DNA of 51,924 nucleotides, from assembly GCA_947503365.1 (NCBI GenBank), contig CANNDT010000024.1, positions 1 to 51,924 of the forward strand, read 5' to 3'. The position numbers and the translations under genes were made by a program. Under the pieces are notes generated by a model, which was not told where the DNA came from, did not search any database, and saw only the letters and a program-made list of their open reading frames with translations. The DNA is from CANNDT01 sp945876205 (GTDB lineage: Bacteria > Acidobacteriota > Vicinamibacteria > Vicinamibacterales > UBA2999). Each line of letters begins with the position of its first letter. Positions within the stretch are counted from its first letter, which is position 1. Positions 8,101 through 16,011 of the stretch are shown here, piece by piece.

Positions 8101-9219
8101 AAGACGCTTGTCCTGGTTCGGCGTGTCTTCGAGCGCAATCCAACGCTCCGTCCGGCGCACCAGCGCGTCCACGCGCTCGGGCACGGCGCGGCTGGCGCGC
8201 GACTCGACTCCAGCCACCGGCTCGAGCGTCGCGAACAGAATCGGTTCCGAGGCGCCCGCGCCTTCCGGCAGGTCGAGCATGTTGCGCACCCGATCCGGCG
8301 GCAGCCCGCGAACGTCCTCTTCCCATTCCGTCCGCGACTGGCGCGTCGCCATCAGGTTGATGGTGTGCACCCCGAGCTTCTGGAGCAGCACTGGATCCTC
8401 GGGCCGCGCGGCCATCGACTGGTTGAGCACGAACAGGGTGCGAAGCGGCGATGTGCCGTCGACGGAAAGCAGATCTTCCATCGCTCCGAGCGGCCAGTCG
8501 AACGCCGCCACCACGCCGATCCCGCGCTTCTCGAACGCCGAGATGAACGCGTCGATGTGATCGAGGTCGTGAAACTTCCAGTTCGTGCTGAAGAACGTCA
8601 GGCCGACCAGCGGCGCTGAGGCCGGCACGACCTGCTGCGCCCGGTACCAGGCGAGATACTCCTTGAGCGAGGCAAACGGTGCTCCCGCACGGGGATGGTA
8701 AATGCCGCGATCCACCAGCGACACGGGTGGAGGAACGCGCAACGTCTTCGAGCCTCCGGCCACCGTGTATGCGTGCGCCAGGAACGCGGTCAGGTTCTCC
8801 ACGCCGCCGTACGACCAGTACTGCACGACAGGGTCATTGATCTTTCGATCGACCTTCAATTCCCAGTAGGCCTGTCCCATCGTCGCCGGGGCCACGAGCA
8901 CCAGCGCGCCGCGTTTGCGTGCCGCGGCCACGGCTGGCTTGAGCCGCTGCTCGTGCACGCCTTTCAGCATGTAGGCGACGATTACGTCGGCATCCTGCAG
9001 GCGCTCGGGCTCTACTTCTTCGGATGCCATCTCGAGCCTGATCAGGTCCGTCCCGTAGGTCTTCTGAAACGCCTCGTACGCGTCCGGCAGCAACTGGTCG
9101 ACATTCGAGATGACGAGGATGCGCACCGGTTCCCGCACCGCACCGGATGCCGGCGAGGCAGCCAGCAGCGCGACCGTCAGGCAGCAGACGGCGAGGACGC
9201 TATTTCTGCTCTGGCACAT
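5194..9219 (-). CDS. Envelope CobN-family chelatase-like protein (HmuS type)
   Basis: This 1341-residue protein is recognisable as CobN/magnesium-chelatase H-like throughout, for example PPGKGNIGADYLAVYP, GRHGTLEWLPGK, NPYYYIVDGDAEA and TISGIYRDGLPEKV. Unlike cytoplasmic CobN it has an N-terminal signal peptide (residues 1-27) and a C-terminal membrane helix with a basic tail (about 1319-1341, LAVAAGILLERRKR). The catalytic body should therefore lie on the outer face of the inner membrane. It is last in a coupled operon with a TonB receptor, a MotA/ExbB protein and a DUF2149 protein, the arrangement known from haem-uptake hmu loci where HmuS is the CobN-like member. Here the neighbours are corrinoid-salvage genes, so haem or a corrin is the likely substrate. 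The start overlaps the DUF2149 gene by 20 bp. Confidence 0.85.
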   Translation of the reverse strand: MCQSRNSVLAVCCLTVALLAASPASGAVREPVRILVISNVDQLLPDAYEAFQKTYGTDLIRLEMASEEVEPERLQDADVIVAYMLKGVHEQRLKPAVAAARKRGALVLVAPATMGQAYWELKVDRKINDPVVQYWSYGGVENLTAFLAHAYTVAGGSKTLRVPPPVSLVDRGIYHPRAGAPFASLKEYLAWYRAQQVVPASAPLVGLTFFSTNWKFHDLDHIDAFISAFEKRGIGVVAAFDWPLGAMEDLLSVDGTSPLRTLFVLNQSMAARPEDPVLLQKLGVHTINLMATRQSRTEWEEDVRGLPPDRVRNMLDLPEGAGASEPILFATLEPVAGVESRASRAVPERVDALVRRTERWIALEDTPNQDKRLALIYYNHPPGKGNIGADYLAVYPTLINILRRLQQEGYATGTFLPDERRLTELLESNGRNMELWAPGELQDMVDRGAVTLVSMAQYKAWFAQLPKRFRDTTTARWGRPEASTLMTVTKDGERYFVVPGVRFGNIFLGPQPLRASFEEYTDTAHDTVTPVPHQYVAAYLWYRHQFKANAIVHVGRHGTLEWLPGKQTAQAGWDTSEVLLGDLPNPYYYIVDGDAEAIQAKRRGSAVIISHLTPMIVNGGRLPEFQALRDALDNLDKTEGTSAELAQVYHDTALNEIRRLKLDAQMGFNLDVASWDEVEERVHGFLHDTENNTVPLGLHTVGEAPSEQNQREGLAAFFRYGFDESEASVVDADLQAWADAVFDGRTPEIPRSYPPELREKIAKALEEGRDWVANVRSSPAMELDGLIAVLTGRYLPTAPFGNPLQVPASLPTGRNEHASDSALIPTKAAWTVGRKMADEFIATYRKQHKSYPDKISQVLWSGETLRHQGALESMALALMGVEPIWNARGIVDDLRLIPDGELGRPRVDVIFTISGIYRDGLPEKVLLLDRAARLAASAGDNAISRHDREVAAALRGGGVAEDVASQIARARVFGNKPGAYGVGVQQLVEQSKDADGRTDDVGNLFMHYTNYAFSSEVWGGSATGGLASHLKGNQAVVFSRTSSLYGAVDNDDVYQYFGGLSVASKTVNRVAPDMYIHNLRKAGAESMTDLKGWLASELNTRNWNAKWLTEMQRSGYGGAREMAKSMEHLYGFQATSAEQMDGTFWQNSYDVLVADRHGLGMDEFFKANNPHAQQSILARMLEVDRQGSYKFSDGDRANLVRMYVDSVARFGVSCIANTCGNIAVNQYVGEQAVNVPGLGRDQLQRFGQRIARATGWTPEDFASSPAALVAGVRAANTQPPAAPAPAVAPPAAPADVTGFRLEEQERQVAGATAPVTPWPYVAIFLAVAAGILLERRKRYAF

Positions 9220-9550
9220 ATACGACGCTGCCGTCCGGCAGTTGGTAGGCGATTCCGACGCGCGTCCCCTGGCCCGACTGTTTCTCCGGCGTGATCCTGC
9301 GGACCTTCACCTGGTTTTGATCGCGCTCGACAATCTCCATCTGCCCGGCCGCGTTCTTGGTCACGATCGTGAACGAGGAGTTCGGATCGAGCAGCTTCGC
9401 CAGGCTGAACACCTGCATCAACGCGACCATGATGCCGAGCGCGAAGACGATCGACGCATCGAACAGATTGGCCACGCCGCTGAGGGGATCCTCGCGGTGG
9501 ATGGACGAGTGATCGCGAAACCCGCGTCTACGTCGTTGAAAGGCTCTCAT
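9200..9550 (-). CDS. DUF2149 single-pass membrane protein
   Basis: The 116-residue protein has a basic N-terminus (about 14 residues, rich in Arg), the DUF2149 signature EDPLSGVANLFDASIVFALG with one membrane helix (residues about 30-50), and a small C-terminal beta domain ending in YQLPDGSVVYVPE. The topology is like ExbD/TolR: one N-terminal helix followed by a periplasmic domain. It sits between the MotA/ExbB-like gene (overlap 23 bp) and the CobN-like gene (overlap 20 bp). It probably forms an inner-membrane complex with the MotA-like subunit that energises or supports the chelatase or receptor. Confidence 0.8.
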   Translation of the reverse strand: MRAFQRRRRGFRDHSSIHREDPLSGVANLFDASIVFALGIMVALMQVFSLAKLLDPNSSFTIVTKNAAGQMEIVERDQNQVKVRRITPEKQSGQGTRVGIAYQLPDGSVVYVPEQK

Positions 9551-10226
9551 ACGACTCCTCTTCGTCCACTTCGTGCGGCTGGCGCTTCTTGAGCGCTCGC
9601 AGAATCAGCTCGCACAGGTTCTCCATCTCTTTCAGCTCAACCCGTGACCAGCGTTCGCGGACGAGCGTGACGACGTACGCAAGGCCGCTCATCATCAGGC
9701 CGCAGACGACGGCGCCGAAGCCGATGACGAGGTGGCTGACCATGCCGGCGACGTCGCCGGTCAGCAGCGACTGGAGCGCGGGCCCGAGCGGGATGATCGT
9801 GCCGGCGAGCCCCAGCATCGGTCCCAGGCGCACCAGCGCCCGGCTGCGATCCAGCCGGCTCGCCACGTCGATTTCTTCCTGCTGCAGCGTCTCCTCGAGC
9901 CACACGTCGAGGTTTTCCGTGGAGTCCACGGCGCGCAGCCGCGCCTGCACTCGTCCCCAGAACCTGGCAAGCGAAGGCGACATCCTCACGTTGGCCAGAA
10001 CGTCGCGCGAGCCGCCCGTCGCCCGCAGGTCGATCGTCAGCGCGACGGCGACCGCGGATAAGTCGCTGGGCTCCTCGCGGCGCTTGCGGCGCCACTGCAC
10101 CAGCAGGGCGCCGATGTCGGCCAGCGACAGCGCGAACAGCACCAGCAGCGCGACGGCGACCGGCCAGAAGAAGGCGTTCGAGATCTGGTAGAAGACCTGG
10201 GTTGCCCCGCCGTACAAGTCGGTCAT
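9528..10226 (-). CDS. MotA/TolQ/ExbB-family proton-channel-like protein
   Basis: The 232-residue protein has a first membrane helix at about 16-38 (WPVAVALLVLFALSL), a long cytoplasmic region with a helical segment (ETLQQEEIDVASRLDRSRALVRLGPMLGLAGTIIPLGPAL), and two further helices (VIGFGAVVCGLMMSGLAYVVTLV). The GPMLGLAGTIIPLGPAL block is the family's conserved pore segment. The start at 10226 overlaps the receptor stop in an ATGA. With the DUF2149 protein it forms a dedicated ExbB/ExbD-like motor for this operon. A far longer upstream extension of the same frame lies inside the receptor gene and is not coding. Confidence 0.87.
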   Translation of the reverse strand: MTDLYGGATQVFYQISNAFFWPVAVALLVLFALSLADIGALLVQWRRKRREEPSDLSAVAVALTIDLRATGGSRDVLANVRMSPSLARFWGRVQARLRAVDSTENLDVWLEETLQQEEIDVASRLDRSRALVRLGPMLGLAGTIIPLGPALQSLLTGDVAGMVSHLVIGFGAVVCGLMMSGLAYVVTLVRERWSRVELKEMENLCELILRALKKRQPHEVDEEESYESLSTT

Positions 10227-12505
10227 AGACGGAACCTGATCCCTCCGAAAACTGTGCGCCCCGGCGAGAGGTAGAAGGTGTAGTAGCGGCGGTTGAGCAG
10301 GTTCTCGCTCGAGATGTACGGCTGCACCTTCGCGTTGATCGCGTAGCTGACGCTTCCGTCCATCGCGAAGTACGGACTGTAGCTGCCCGGCACGCCCTTG
10401 ACGATGTCGGTGTTCGTGTCCGTGCTGAACAAGATGCCCGTGTAATGCCCGCTGAGCGATCCCGCCCACTTGCCACGGGATCCGAGGAGCTGCCCCGAGG
10501 CCATATGGTCGGGCACGGACGTCACACGCTTGCCGACGATGGCGGGATTGCCGGGATTGCTGGTGATGATGGCGTCCGTGTGGGTATAGGTCGTCCGCAG
10601 CTGGAACCCAGGCGCGAGGTCCTGGCGCAGGGACAGCTCCACGCCGCGCGTGCGTCCCGCTCCGGCGTTCTGTTTCACGCGGTAGTTGCCGGTAGGATCT
10701 CTCACGAGATCCGTCTGCGTGTAGACGAGATCCTTGACGTGATTCTCGTAGTAGACGGCATCGATGCTGGTCGCCTCGAAGAATCGCTTGCGGACGCCTG
10801 CTTCCCAGCTCCTGACCGTCTCCGACGTCAGCGCCGGGTTGGACGCGAAGACGACGCCGCTGCCCGTCACGGAGGTCGCATACAGGTCGAAGACGTTCGG
10901 GTTGCGGAACGCATTGCCGGCGCTGACGCGGAGATTCCAGTCGTGGGCGAACGTATAGCCGAGCGCCGCCTTGCCCGAGACCTGATTCTTCGTCTGATCG
11001 GGATACGCGGTTCGCGGACCGATGACGTTGAAGCTGTCGCTGGCGCCGTCGTACCCATGCCAGTAGTCGTAGCGTCCGCCGACCACCAGCGTCAGGTTGG
11101 TGGCGACGCTCACCTGGTCCTGGACGTAGGCGCTTTGATTCAGACTGCGGCCGGTCGCGAAGTAGGACTGGTTGCCGCGCGTGTCTTTCTCGGTCCAGTT
11201 GCTCAGCGGAAACTGAACGTTCGAGGCCTGCTCCTGCCGGGTCTCGCCACCAATAGTCAGCGCGTGCCGCCCCGCTCCGCGGTTGTACTGGACGTTGGCA
11301 TGCGTGGTCCGCCGGTTGCCGTCGGTCACCGTGCCCGGGCCCGACGTCAGCGTGTTGCCCCCGCCAGCCGATCGGAACTGATACGAGGGAATCTGGTAGA
11401 ACCCGGCATCGACCCGCAACGCCGATCCGCCGGCAAACGCGTGCTGCGCGGTGCCGGTGTACAGGTTCGAGTGCTGTTCCCCCGGGCCCTGGAGGAAGTT
11501 GTTCGGCGTGATCGCCAGCCGCCGCAGCGTGCCGCCATCGTCGAACACCACGGCGCCGTTGTCGACGACGTGACCGGCCGCGTCGCGCAGATAGCTGCGA
11601 TAGCCGGTGTAGCCGTAGTCGTAGTCGGTGCGCAGGTACTGCATCGACATGAACGTGCCCGGGCCGGCGAGGTACTCGCCCTTCACGCGCGCGGCAGCGC
11701 GATTCAGAAAATTCCTGCCGCCTTCGCCGATGATCACCGTGCGCGCCCCCGCGGTCGTGGTCGAGGGGATCGGACCGGTCACCAGCGTGCCGGTGCCGGT
11801 GCCGGGGGTCGCCGTGTAGCGGCGGCTGTTGTAGCCGTTGGTCGTGAATCCTTCGAACCCCGCCGTGAACCCAAGCTTGCCCATGAAGCGATCGCTGTAA
11901 CGCGCCATCACGCGGCTGGAATCGTAGGTGCCGTACTCGCCGGTGAAATCCAACTGGCGCCGCTCTACGGGCCGCGTACGGATGTTGATTACGCCGCCGA
12001 GCGCGTTGCCCCCGTAGAGCGAGGAAAAGGGTCCGCGCGCCACCTCGATGCTGTCGACCTGCTCCATCGGAAGGCCGGTCCAGTTGACGCTGTTCGCGTA
12101 GGAATCGTTGACCGGATGGCCGTCGACCAGCACCAGCGTGCGCGAGCTGCCGGTGAAGCCGCGCAGGTAGACGTTCGAGTCGGTGGCCGAAAAGCCCTGG
12201 AACCGCTGCACGTAGGCGCCTTCGGTCAGAGACAGCAACTGGTCCAGGCTCTGCACCGGCCTCGCGGCGATTTCCTGAGCCGTGATGACGCTGGCGGACA
12301 ACGGCGTCTTGTCCACCTCCGCGAGCGACCTCGTCGCGGTGACCACGACCGTCGTCCTGATGCTGAGCGGGCCCGAGGTATCGGTCTGCTCGGTGGACGT
12401 CTGTGCGGCCGGGCCGTCGGCCGGCTGCTGCGCGAACGTTTCGGATCGGTCAACGATCAGACCGCACACGACCAGCGATAACGCCAGCGACCAGGCGCGA
12501 TGCAT
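10223..12505 (-). CDS. TonB-dependent outer-membrane receptor (first gene of the CobN-like operon)
   Basis: The 760-residue receptor has a signal peptide (1-27), a TonB-box-like segment (TTVVVTATRS), a plug domain (SLDQLLSLTEGAYVQRF, then YLRGFTGSSRTLVLVDGHPVND, ARGPFSSLYGGNALGGVINI) and a 22-strand-type barrel ending GGIRFRL. It lacks the carboxypeptidase-regulatory domain of the window's other receptors. ATG 12505 has AAGGAG 6 bp upstream; an 18-codon longer frame lacks this. It heads a four-gene operon in which every junction overlaps, so receptor, motor-like proteins and chelatase are made in proportion. The promoter region holds site A of the shared direct-repeat element. The cargo is likely a metallated tetrapyrrole. 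Confidence 0.9.
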   Translation of the reverse strand: MHRAWSLALSLVVCGLIVDRSETFAQQPADGPAAQTSTEQTDTSGPLSIRTTVVVTATRSLAEVDKTPLSASVITAQEIAARPVQSLDQLLSLTEGAYVQRFQGFSATDSNVYLRGFTGSSRTLVLVDGHPVNDSYANSVNWTGLPMEQVDSIEVARGPFSSLYGGNALGGVINIRTRPVERRQLDFTGEYGTYDSSRVMARYSDRFMGKLGFTAGFEGFTTNGYNSRRYTATPGTGTGTLVTGPIPSTTTAGARTVIIGEGGRNFLNRAAARVKGEYLAGPGTFMSMQYLRTDYDYGYTGYRSYLRDAAGHVVDNGAVVFDDGGTLRRLAITPNNFLQGPGEQHSNLYTGTAQHAFAGGSALRVDAGFYQIPSYQFRSAGGGNTLTSGPGTVTDGNRRTTHANVQYNRGAGRHALTIGGETRQEQASNVQFPLSNWTEKDTRGNQSYFATGRSLNQSAYVQDQVSVATNLTLVVGGRYDYWHGYDGASDSFNVIGPRTAYPDQTKNQVSGKAALGYTFAHDWNLRVSAGNAFRNPNVFDLYATSVTGSGVVFASNPALTSETVRSWEAGVRKRFFEATSIDAVYYENHVKDLVYTQTDLVRDPTGNYRVKQNAGAGRTRGVELSLRQDLAPGFQLRTTYTHTDAIITSNPGNPAIVGKRVTSVPDHMASGQLLGSRGKWAGSLSGHYTGILFSTDTNTDIVKGVPGSYSPYFAMDGSVSYAINAKVQPYISSENLLNRRYYTFYLSPGRTVFGGIRFRL

Positions 12506-12569
12506 AGCGGCTCCTTCGAATAGCGGGATTAGCGGGCCACAGTATAAACGCAGGTTCATTTGGCGAAAT

Positions 12570-12596
12570 CTGAAGAGTTTCTGAATTTATCTTCAG
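12570..12596 (-). promoter_or_regulatory. Direct-repeat regulatory element, site A (TonB-CobN operon)
   Basis: Read toward the receptor, half-sites TTCAG lie at 12585-12581 and 12574-12570, 11 bp apart, preceded by an inverted CTGAAGA. The -10 hexamer TATACT at 12546-12541 lies 23 bp beyond. The 27-bp element is identical at 22 of 27 positions to site D at 40857. The divergent PepSY gene starts 43 bp on the other side, with TAGACT at about 12623 as a possible -10, so both units may be controlled together. Confidence 0.6.
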
Positions 12597-12638
12597 GTCC
12601 ATCGTCAGGGCGGATCCTTCGGCTAGACTCGCCCGTCG

Positions 12639-13805
12639 ATGTTCAGAGGATTTCTTCGCCGGCCCCAGACGACATGGTTTCGGAAGGCCTTGTTCCAGGT
12701 GCATCTGTGGTCCGGCCTTCCGCTGGGGCTCTACGTGCTGGTCATCGGGCTGTCCGGATCAGTGCTGGTATTCGAGCCCGAGCTGGAGGCGCTGGAGTAT
12801 CCCCAGTACTTCGCGATTGCCGACACCGGCACGACGCTCGCCGATCCCGCGATCGTCCTCCGCAACGTCCAGGCGGCGTACCCGGGGTTTCGCGTCGGCA
12901 GCGTGAACTGGCCGGCGCCACAGCGAAACAGCTTCGTGTCGTATCCCTCGAAAGGACAGGACATTCGCACCGTCTTCGCTCACCCGGTTTCAGGCGAGGT
13001 CCTTGGAGAGCTGCCCGACGACGGCTTCGCGCGCTGGATGTGGAATCTGCACGTCTACCTGCTCTCTGGACGCATCGGGCTCAAAGTCAGCGGCGCACTG
13101 ACCGGCTGTCTGATCATCGTCGCCCTCACCGGTCTCGTGCTGTGGTGGCCGGGCCTCGTGCGATGGAGCCGGGCGCTGATGGTCGACTTCGGCCGCGGCT
13201 GGAAGCGCATCACGTGGGAGCTGCACAGCGCGGTCGGCTTCTGGACGATGCTCGTGCTGCTGCTGTGGTCGATCACGGGTATCTACCTCGCGTTCCCACA
13301 GGGATTCAGAGCAGTCCTCACGAAGGTGTCTCCGCTCAGCACCCGCGCGCGTCCCGTCTCGGATCCAGCACGTCGCGAGACGTCACCTCTGCCCGAGCCT
13401 CGAAGGCTCGTCGAGCGGGCGCTCGGCGCCGTCCCCGGCTCGTATCCCGCGCGCTACACCGCCGCAGTCGGCGACCGCGGATCGATTGTTGTCGTCGTCG
13501 ATCGCGACGTCATCGGCGACCGTGTCGTCAGCGGCGAAACGTGGGTGCATTTCGATCGCTATGACGGCCGGCTGCTCGGGATTCGTCCACAGGTGGGGGA
13601 GAGCGCCGGCGATCTCCTGATGGCCTGGATGTTCCCGCTGCACGCAGGATGGTTTGCCGGCCTCGGCATCAAGATCCTGTGGGCCATCCTGGGATTGAGT
13701 TTTCCCGTGCTCGTCGTCACCGGAACCATCATGTGGTGGAACCGGGTCATCACCCCCAAGCGGGTAGAGATCAATCAGCAGGACAGGTCGCGCCGCAGCG
13801 CGTGA
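12639..13805 (+). CDS. PepSY-associated transmembrane protein (putative inner-membrane reductase or transport partner)
   Basis: The 388-residue protein has four membrane segments (about 18-48, 153-170, 195-217, 345-368) with a periplasmic PepSY-type domain after the first and a second between the third and fourth. Histidines sit at the membrane edges (VHLWSG, NLHVYLLSG, ELHSAVGFW, PLHAGWFAG), as expected for haem-binding reductase-like PepSY_TM proteins. It is transcribed divergently from the TonB-CobN operon and shares its control region. PepSY_TM proteins commonly accompany TonB receptors for iron chelates and are thought to act in cytoplasmic-membrane reduction or uptake. A second member of the family follows the BtuB-like receptor at 20254. 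The electron donor and substrate are not evident. Confidence 0.8.
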   Translation: MFRGFLRRPQTTWFRKALFQVHLWSGLPLGLYVLVIGLSGSVLVFEPELEALEYPQYFAIADTGTTLADPAIVLRNVQAAYPGFRVGSVNWPAPQRNSFVSYPSKGQDIRTVFAHPVSGEVLGELPDDGFARWMWNLHVYLLSGRIGLKVSGALTGCLIIVALTGLVLWWPGLVRWSRALMVDFGRGWKRITWELHSAVGFWTMLVLLLWSITGIYLAFPQGFRAVLTKVSPLSTRARPVSDPARRETSPLPEPRRLVERALGAVPGSYPARYTAAVGDRGSIVVVVDRDVIGDRVVSGETWVHFDRYDGRLLGIRPQVGESAGDLLMAWMFPLHAGWFAGLGIKILWAILGLSFPVLVVTGTIMWWNRVITPKRVEINQQDRSRRSA

Positions 13806-13884
13806 TACGTCGTCGGTTGGAAGACAGAAATACCACGGGCGACGCGGTGCCCGCCGGCCTCTATTGACGCTCGAAATCTCCTGA

Positions 13885-14829
13885 CTAGAAGAGCAGCAGC
13901 GCGCCAGAGCACGCGGCGGCTGCGGCAATGCCGGAGGCGCGAATGAGGCCACTTGCCGTCTCATAGTCGCGGGCGCTCCCGAGCTCCGGGTCCAGTGGAT
14001 CGCCGAGCCAGAGATCCGTGACCAGCTCTCCCTTCAACCAGATGGGCCCGACCAGGCGCCGTTGGACGGCGCCCGCGGTCGTCGCCTCGCTCCATCCGGA
14101 ATTTGGGCCGGGCAGGATCGCGTGCTGCTCGAAGCCGATACGAAGCGCCTTACGCCACGAGCATCGCGGCCACACCAGTGCGACCGCTGAGATCAGCAGC
14201 CATGTCAGCCTCGCCGGCACGAAGTTCATCGCATCGTCCAGCCTCGCCCCGCACCAGCCGAAGCGGAGGTACTGCGGCGTTTTGTAGCCGACCATCGAGT
14301 CCATCGTGCTGACGACCTTGAACACGATCAGCAGCGGTAACCCGCCGATGACGTACCAGAAGAGCGGGCTCGTGAAGCCGTCGGTAAGGTTCTCGCTGAG
14401 GCTTTCGACGGCCGCGCGCCGGCACGCGGCGCCGTCCATCGGCTCGGTGTCGCGGCCGACGAGCATCGAGACACGCTTCCGTGCCTCGCCCATGTCGCCG
14501 CGTTCAACGGCCAGCTCGATGCCGCGGCCGTGGTGCAGCAGATCGCCGAGGGCGAGGAAGCTGTAGACGAAGAAGAGTTCCCCTGCCCATCCCAGCCACA
14601 CGCTGATTGAAGACAGCGTCCAGAGCAGGGTGGAGATGGCGGCGACCCAGGCCCACGTCAGCACGAGAAACAGAATGACGCCTCCGGCGTAGCCGTCGGC
14701 GCCGATCTGTCTCAGGGCGTGCTCGACCTTCTCGAGCGAACGGCCGATCAACCGCACGGGATGGAAGCGATACTCCGGATCGCCGATCGCGAGGTCGAGC
14801 GCGACGGCTAACGCGAGGATGCCCGCCAC
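13885..14829 (-). CDS. cobD: Cobalamin biosynthesis protein CobD/CbiB
   Basis: The 314-residue integral membrane protein carries the CbiB signatures DLAIGDPEYRFHPVRLIG at the N-terminus, ESLSENLTDGFTSPLFWY, FKVVSTMDSMVGYKTPQY and GFEQHAILPGPNSGWSEA. CbiB condenses adenosylcobyric acid with aminopropanol (or its phosphate) to give adenosylcobinamide (phosphate). The start is GTG 14829, overlapping the end of cbiZ by 22 bp. It is the third gene of a cobQ-cbiZ-cobD unit and supplies the step directly after CbiZ. No nucleotide-loop assembly genes (cobU, cobS, cobT) lie in the window. Confidence 0.93.
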   Translation of the reverse strand: MAGILALAVALDLAIGDPEYRFHPVRLIGRSLEKVEHALRQIGADGYAGGVILFLVLTWAWVAAISTLLWTLSSISVWLGWAGELFFVYSFLALGDLLHHGRGIELAVERGDMGEARKRVSMLVGRDTEPMDGAACRRAAVESLSENLTDGFTSPLFWYVIGGLPLLIVFKVVSTMDSMVGYKTPQYLRFGWCGARLDDAMNFVPARLTWLLISAVALVWPRCSWRKALRIGFEQHAILPGPNSGWSEATTAGAVQRRLVGPIWLKGELVTDLWLGDPLDPELGSARDYETASGLIRASGIAAAAACSGALLLF

Positions 14830-16004
14830 TTTTCAGTCCATCCGAGGGCAATCGCGGCCAGAATCAGGGCTTTTGCCCCACCCGTCGAAAATATGAGTCC
14901 CTTCTTCCCTGGGGTCTGACCCCACCCTGGGGTCTGACCCCAAAGACGCTGCCTGTATGCGGGCCATTCGCCCGGCTTGGCGGCCACGTTGGCGGCCAGC
15001 GTGGCGGCCTGCTGAACCGCCGCGTCCCGTTGAACGGATGCCGGCAGCGACCCATGCCGCACGCGGTCAAGGACGGTGGCGAGAGCGTGTGCGGCGGCGC
15101 CGACCATCGGCTCGTACATCACAGCTTTTGTGTTCTTCCGCAGCAGCTCCAGGTCAGACGCGCTGAGGAGCGGTGCGATGTCGTCGAAGAAGGTCGCCTC
15201 CTTCACGCCGTAGCGCGCCAGCGCGTGAAACACGCCGCGCGTGTAACTCGGTTCGAGGCCGTTCTGCCAGCGCAGCGCCTCCTGCGTCGCCTGGCGTACT
15301 GCCCGGCCGATCAATTCGCCGAGCTTCACGTGCGAGCTCGTCGACGTGCGGACGCCTTCGCCACGCGCTGGCGCCGCGATACAGAACTGATCCGTGCCGG
15401 TGCCGGTGGCCAGGTCCGCCGACTGGCGGCTCGGCACCGCCAGCCGCTGAAGCGCCGCGCTCTTGCCCTCGGTCATCGTCATCGCCGCGCGTGCGAGTGC
15501 AGAGACCGTGAGCGGACGATTCACGAGGAGCATCGTGTTGATCGTCCCGGCGTAGGCGGGCACTTTCTCCATGCCGGCGTCGGTCTCCCGCCAGTTCGCA
15601 GGATCACCGGCGCAGGTGGCATTGCCTTCGACGCCGGCCGTGATCACAGCGGTGACCTCCACGCCGTCGTCTGCCTGGGTGTCCGCTTCGGTGACGACCG
15701 CCGCGTAGTGCATGTTGGCGGCCGTGCCCATCATCGCGGTCGCATCGGGCTGCACCGCCGCCTCTTCACACACCCGTGCGTGATACGCGGGGTATCCGAT
15801 CTCGGTGATCACGTTGTGCACTTCGAGATGCCCGGCGCCTTCGCAGCTCTGGTGATTGAGCAGGAAACGCACGTGCTCGGCCTGGCCGCCGTTGGTGACC
15901 GACGTGGACAGCACGCGGTGCGCTTCTCGAAGCTCCGCCACCAGGTGACGGCCGCGGCGGCGCAGGATGAATTCCGGTCGGTCCAGCAACGTTTCCCAAC
16001 TCAT
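14808..16004 (-). CDS. cbiZ: Adenosylcobinamide amidohydrolase CbiZ
   Basis: The 398-residue protein has the CbiZ motifs NHQSCEGAGH (50-59), GVEGNATCAGDPA (124-136), INTMLLVNRPLT (about 155-166) and TEGKSAALQRLAVPSRQSADLATGTGTDQ. CbiZ hydrolyses the amide linking aminopropanol to the corrin ring, giving adenosylcobyric acid, so incoming cobinamide or foreign corrinoids can be rebuilt with another lower ligand. ATG 16004 lies 7 bp after the cobQ stop with GAGGAC upstream; a longer frame runs into cobQ. The C-terminal third (about residue 240 onward) matches the longer CbiZ form but contains two tandem WGQTPG units (355-366) encoded by an inserted palindromic repeat. Activity is probably retained because the insert is far from the motifs. 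Confidence 0.85.
   Translation of the reverse strand: MSWETLLDRPEFILRRRGRHLVAELREAHRVLSTSVTNGGQAEHVRFLLNHQSCEGAGHLEVHNVITEIGYPAYHARVCEEAAVQPDATAMMGTAANMHYAAVVTEADTQADDGVEVTAVITAGVEGNATCAGDPANWRETDAGMEKVPAYAGTINTMLLVNRPLTVSALARAAMTMTEGKSAALQRLAVPSRQSADLATGTGTDQFCIAAPARGEGVRTSTSSHVKLGELIGRAVRQATQEALRWQNGLEPSYTRGVFHALARYGVKEATFFDDIAPLLSASDLELLRKNTKAVMYEPMVGAAAHALATVLDRVRHGSLPASVQRDAAVQQAATLAANVAAKPGEWPAYRQRLWGQTPGWGQTPGKKGLIFSTGGAKALILAAIALGWTEKWRASSR
14910..14942. repeat. Two tandem palindromic 15-mers inside cbiZ
   Basis: TGGGGTCTGACCCCA occurs at 14910-14924 and again at 14928-14942, separated by CCC, each with a GGGGT/ACCCC stem. The 18-bp period keeps the reading frame and encodes WGQTPG twice. 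It resembles a dispersed GGGGTC-GACCCC type element normally found between genes. Confidence 0.75.
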
Positions 16005-16011
16005 AGAGTCC

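Noticed and set aside
10445..12481. A 678-codon plus-strand frame opposite the TonB receptor
   Set aside because: No motif, signal or ribosome binding site; the receptor on the minus strand has the full plug and barrel signatures.
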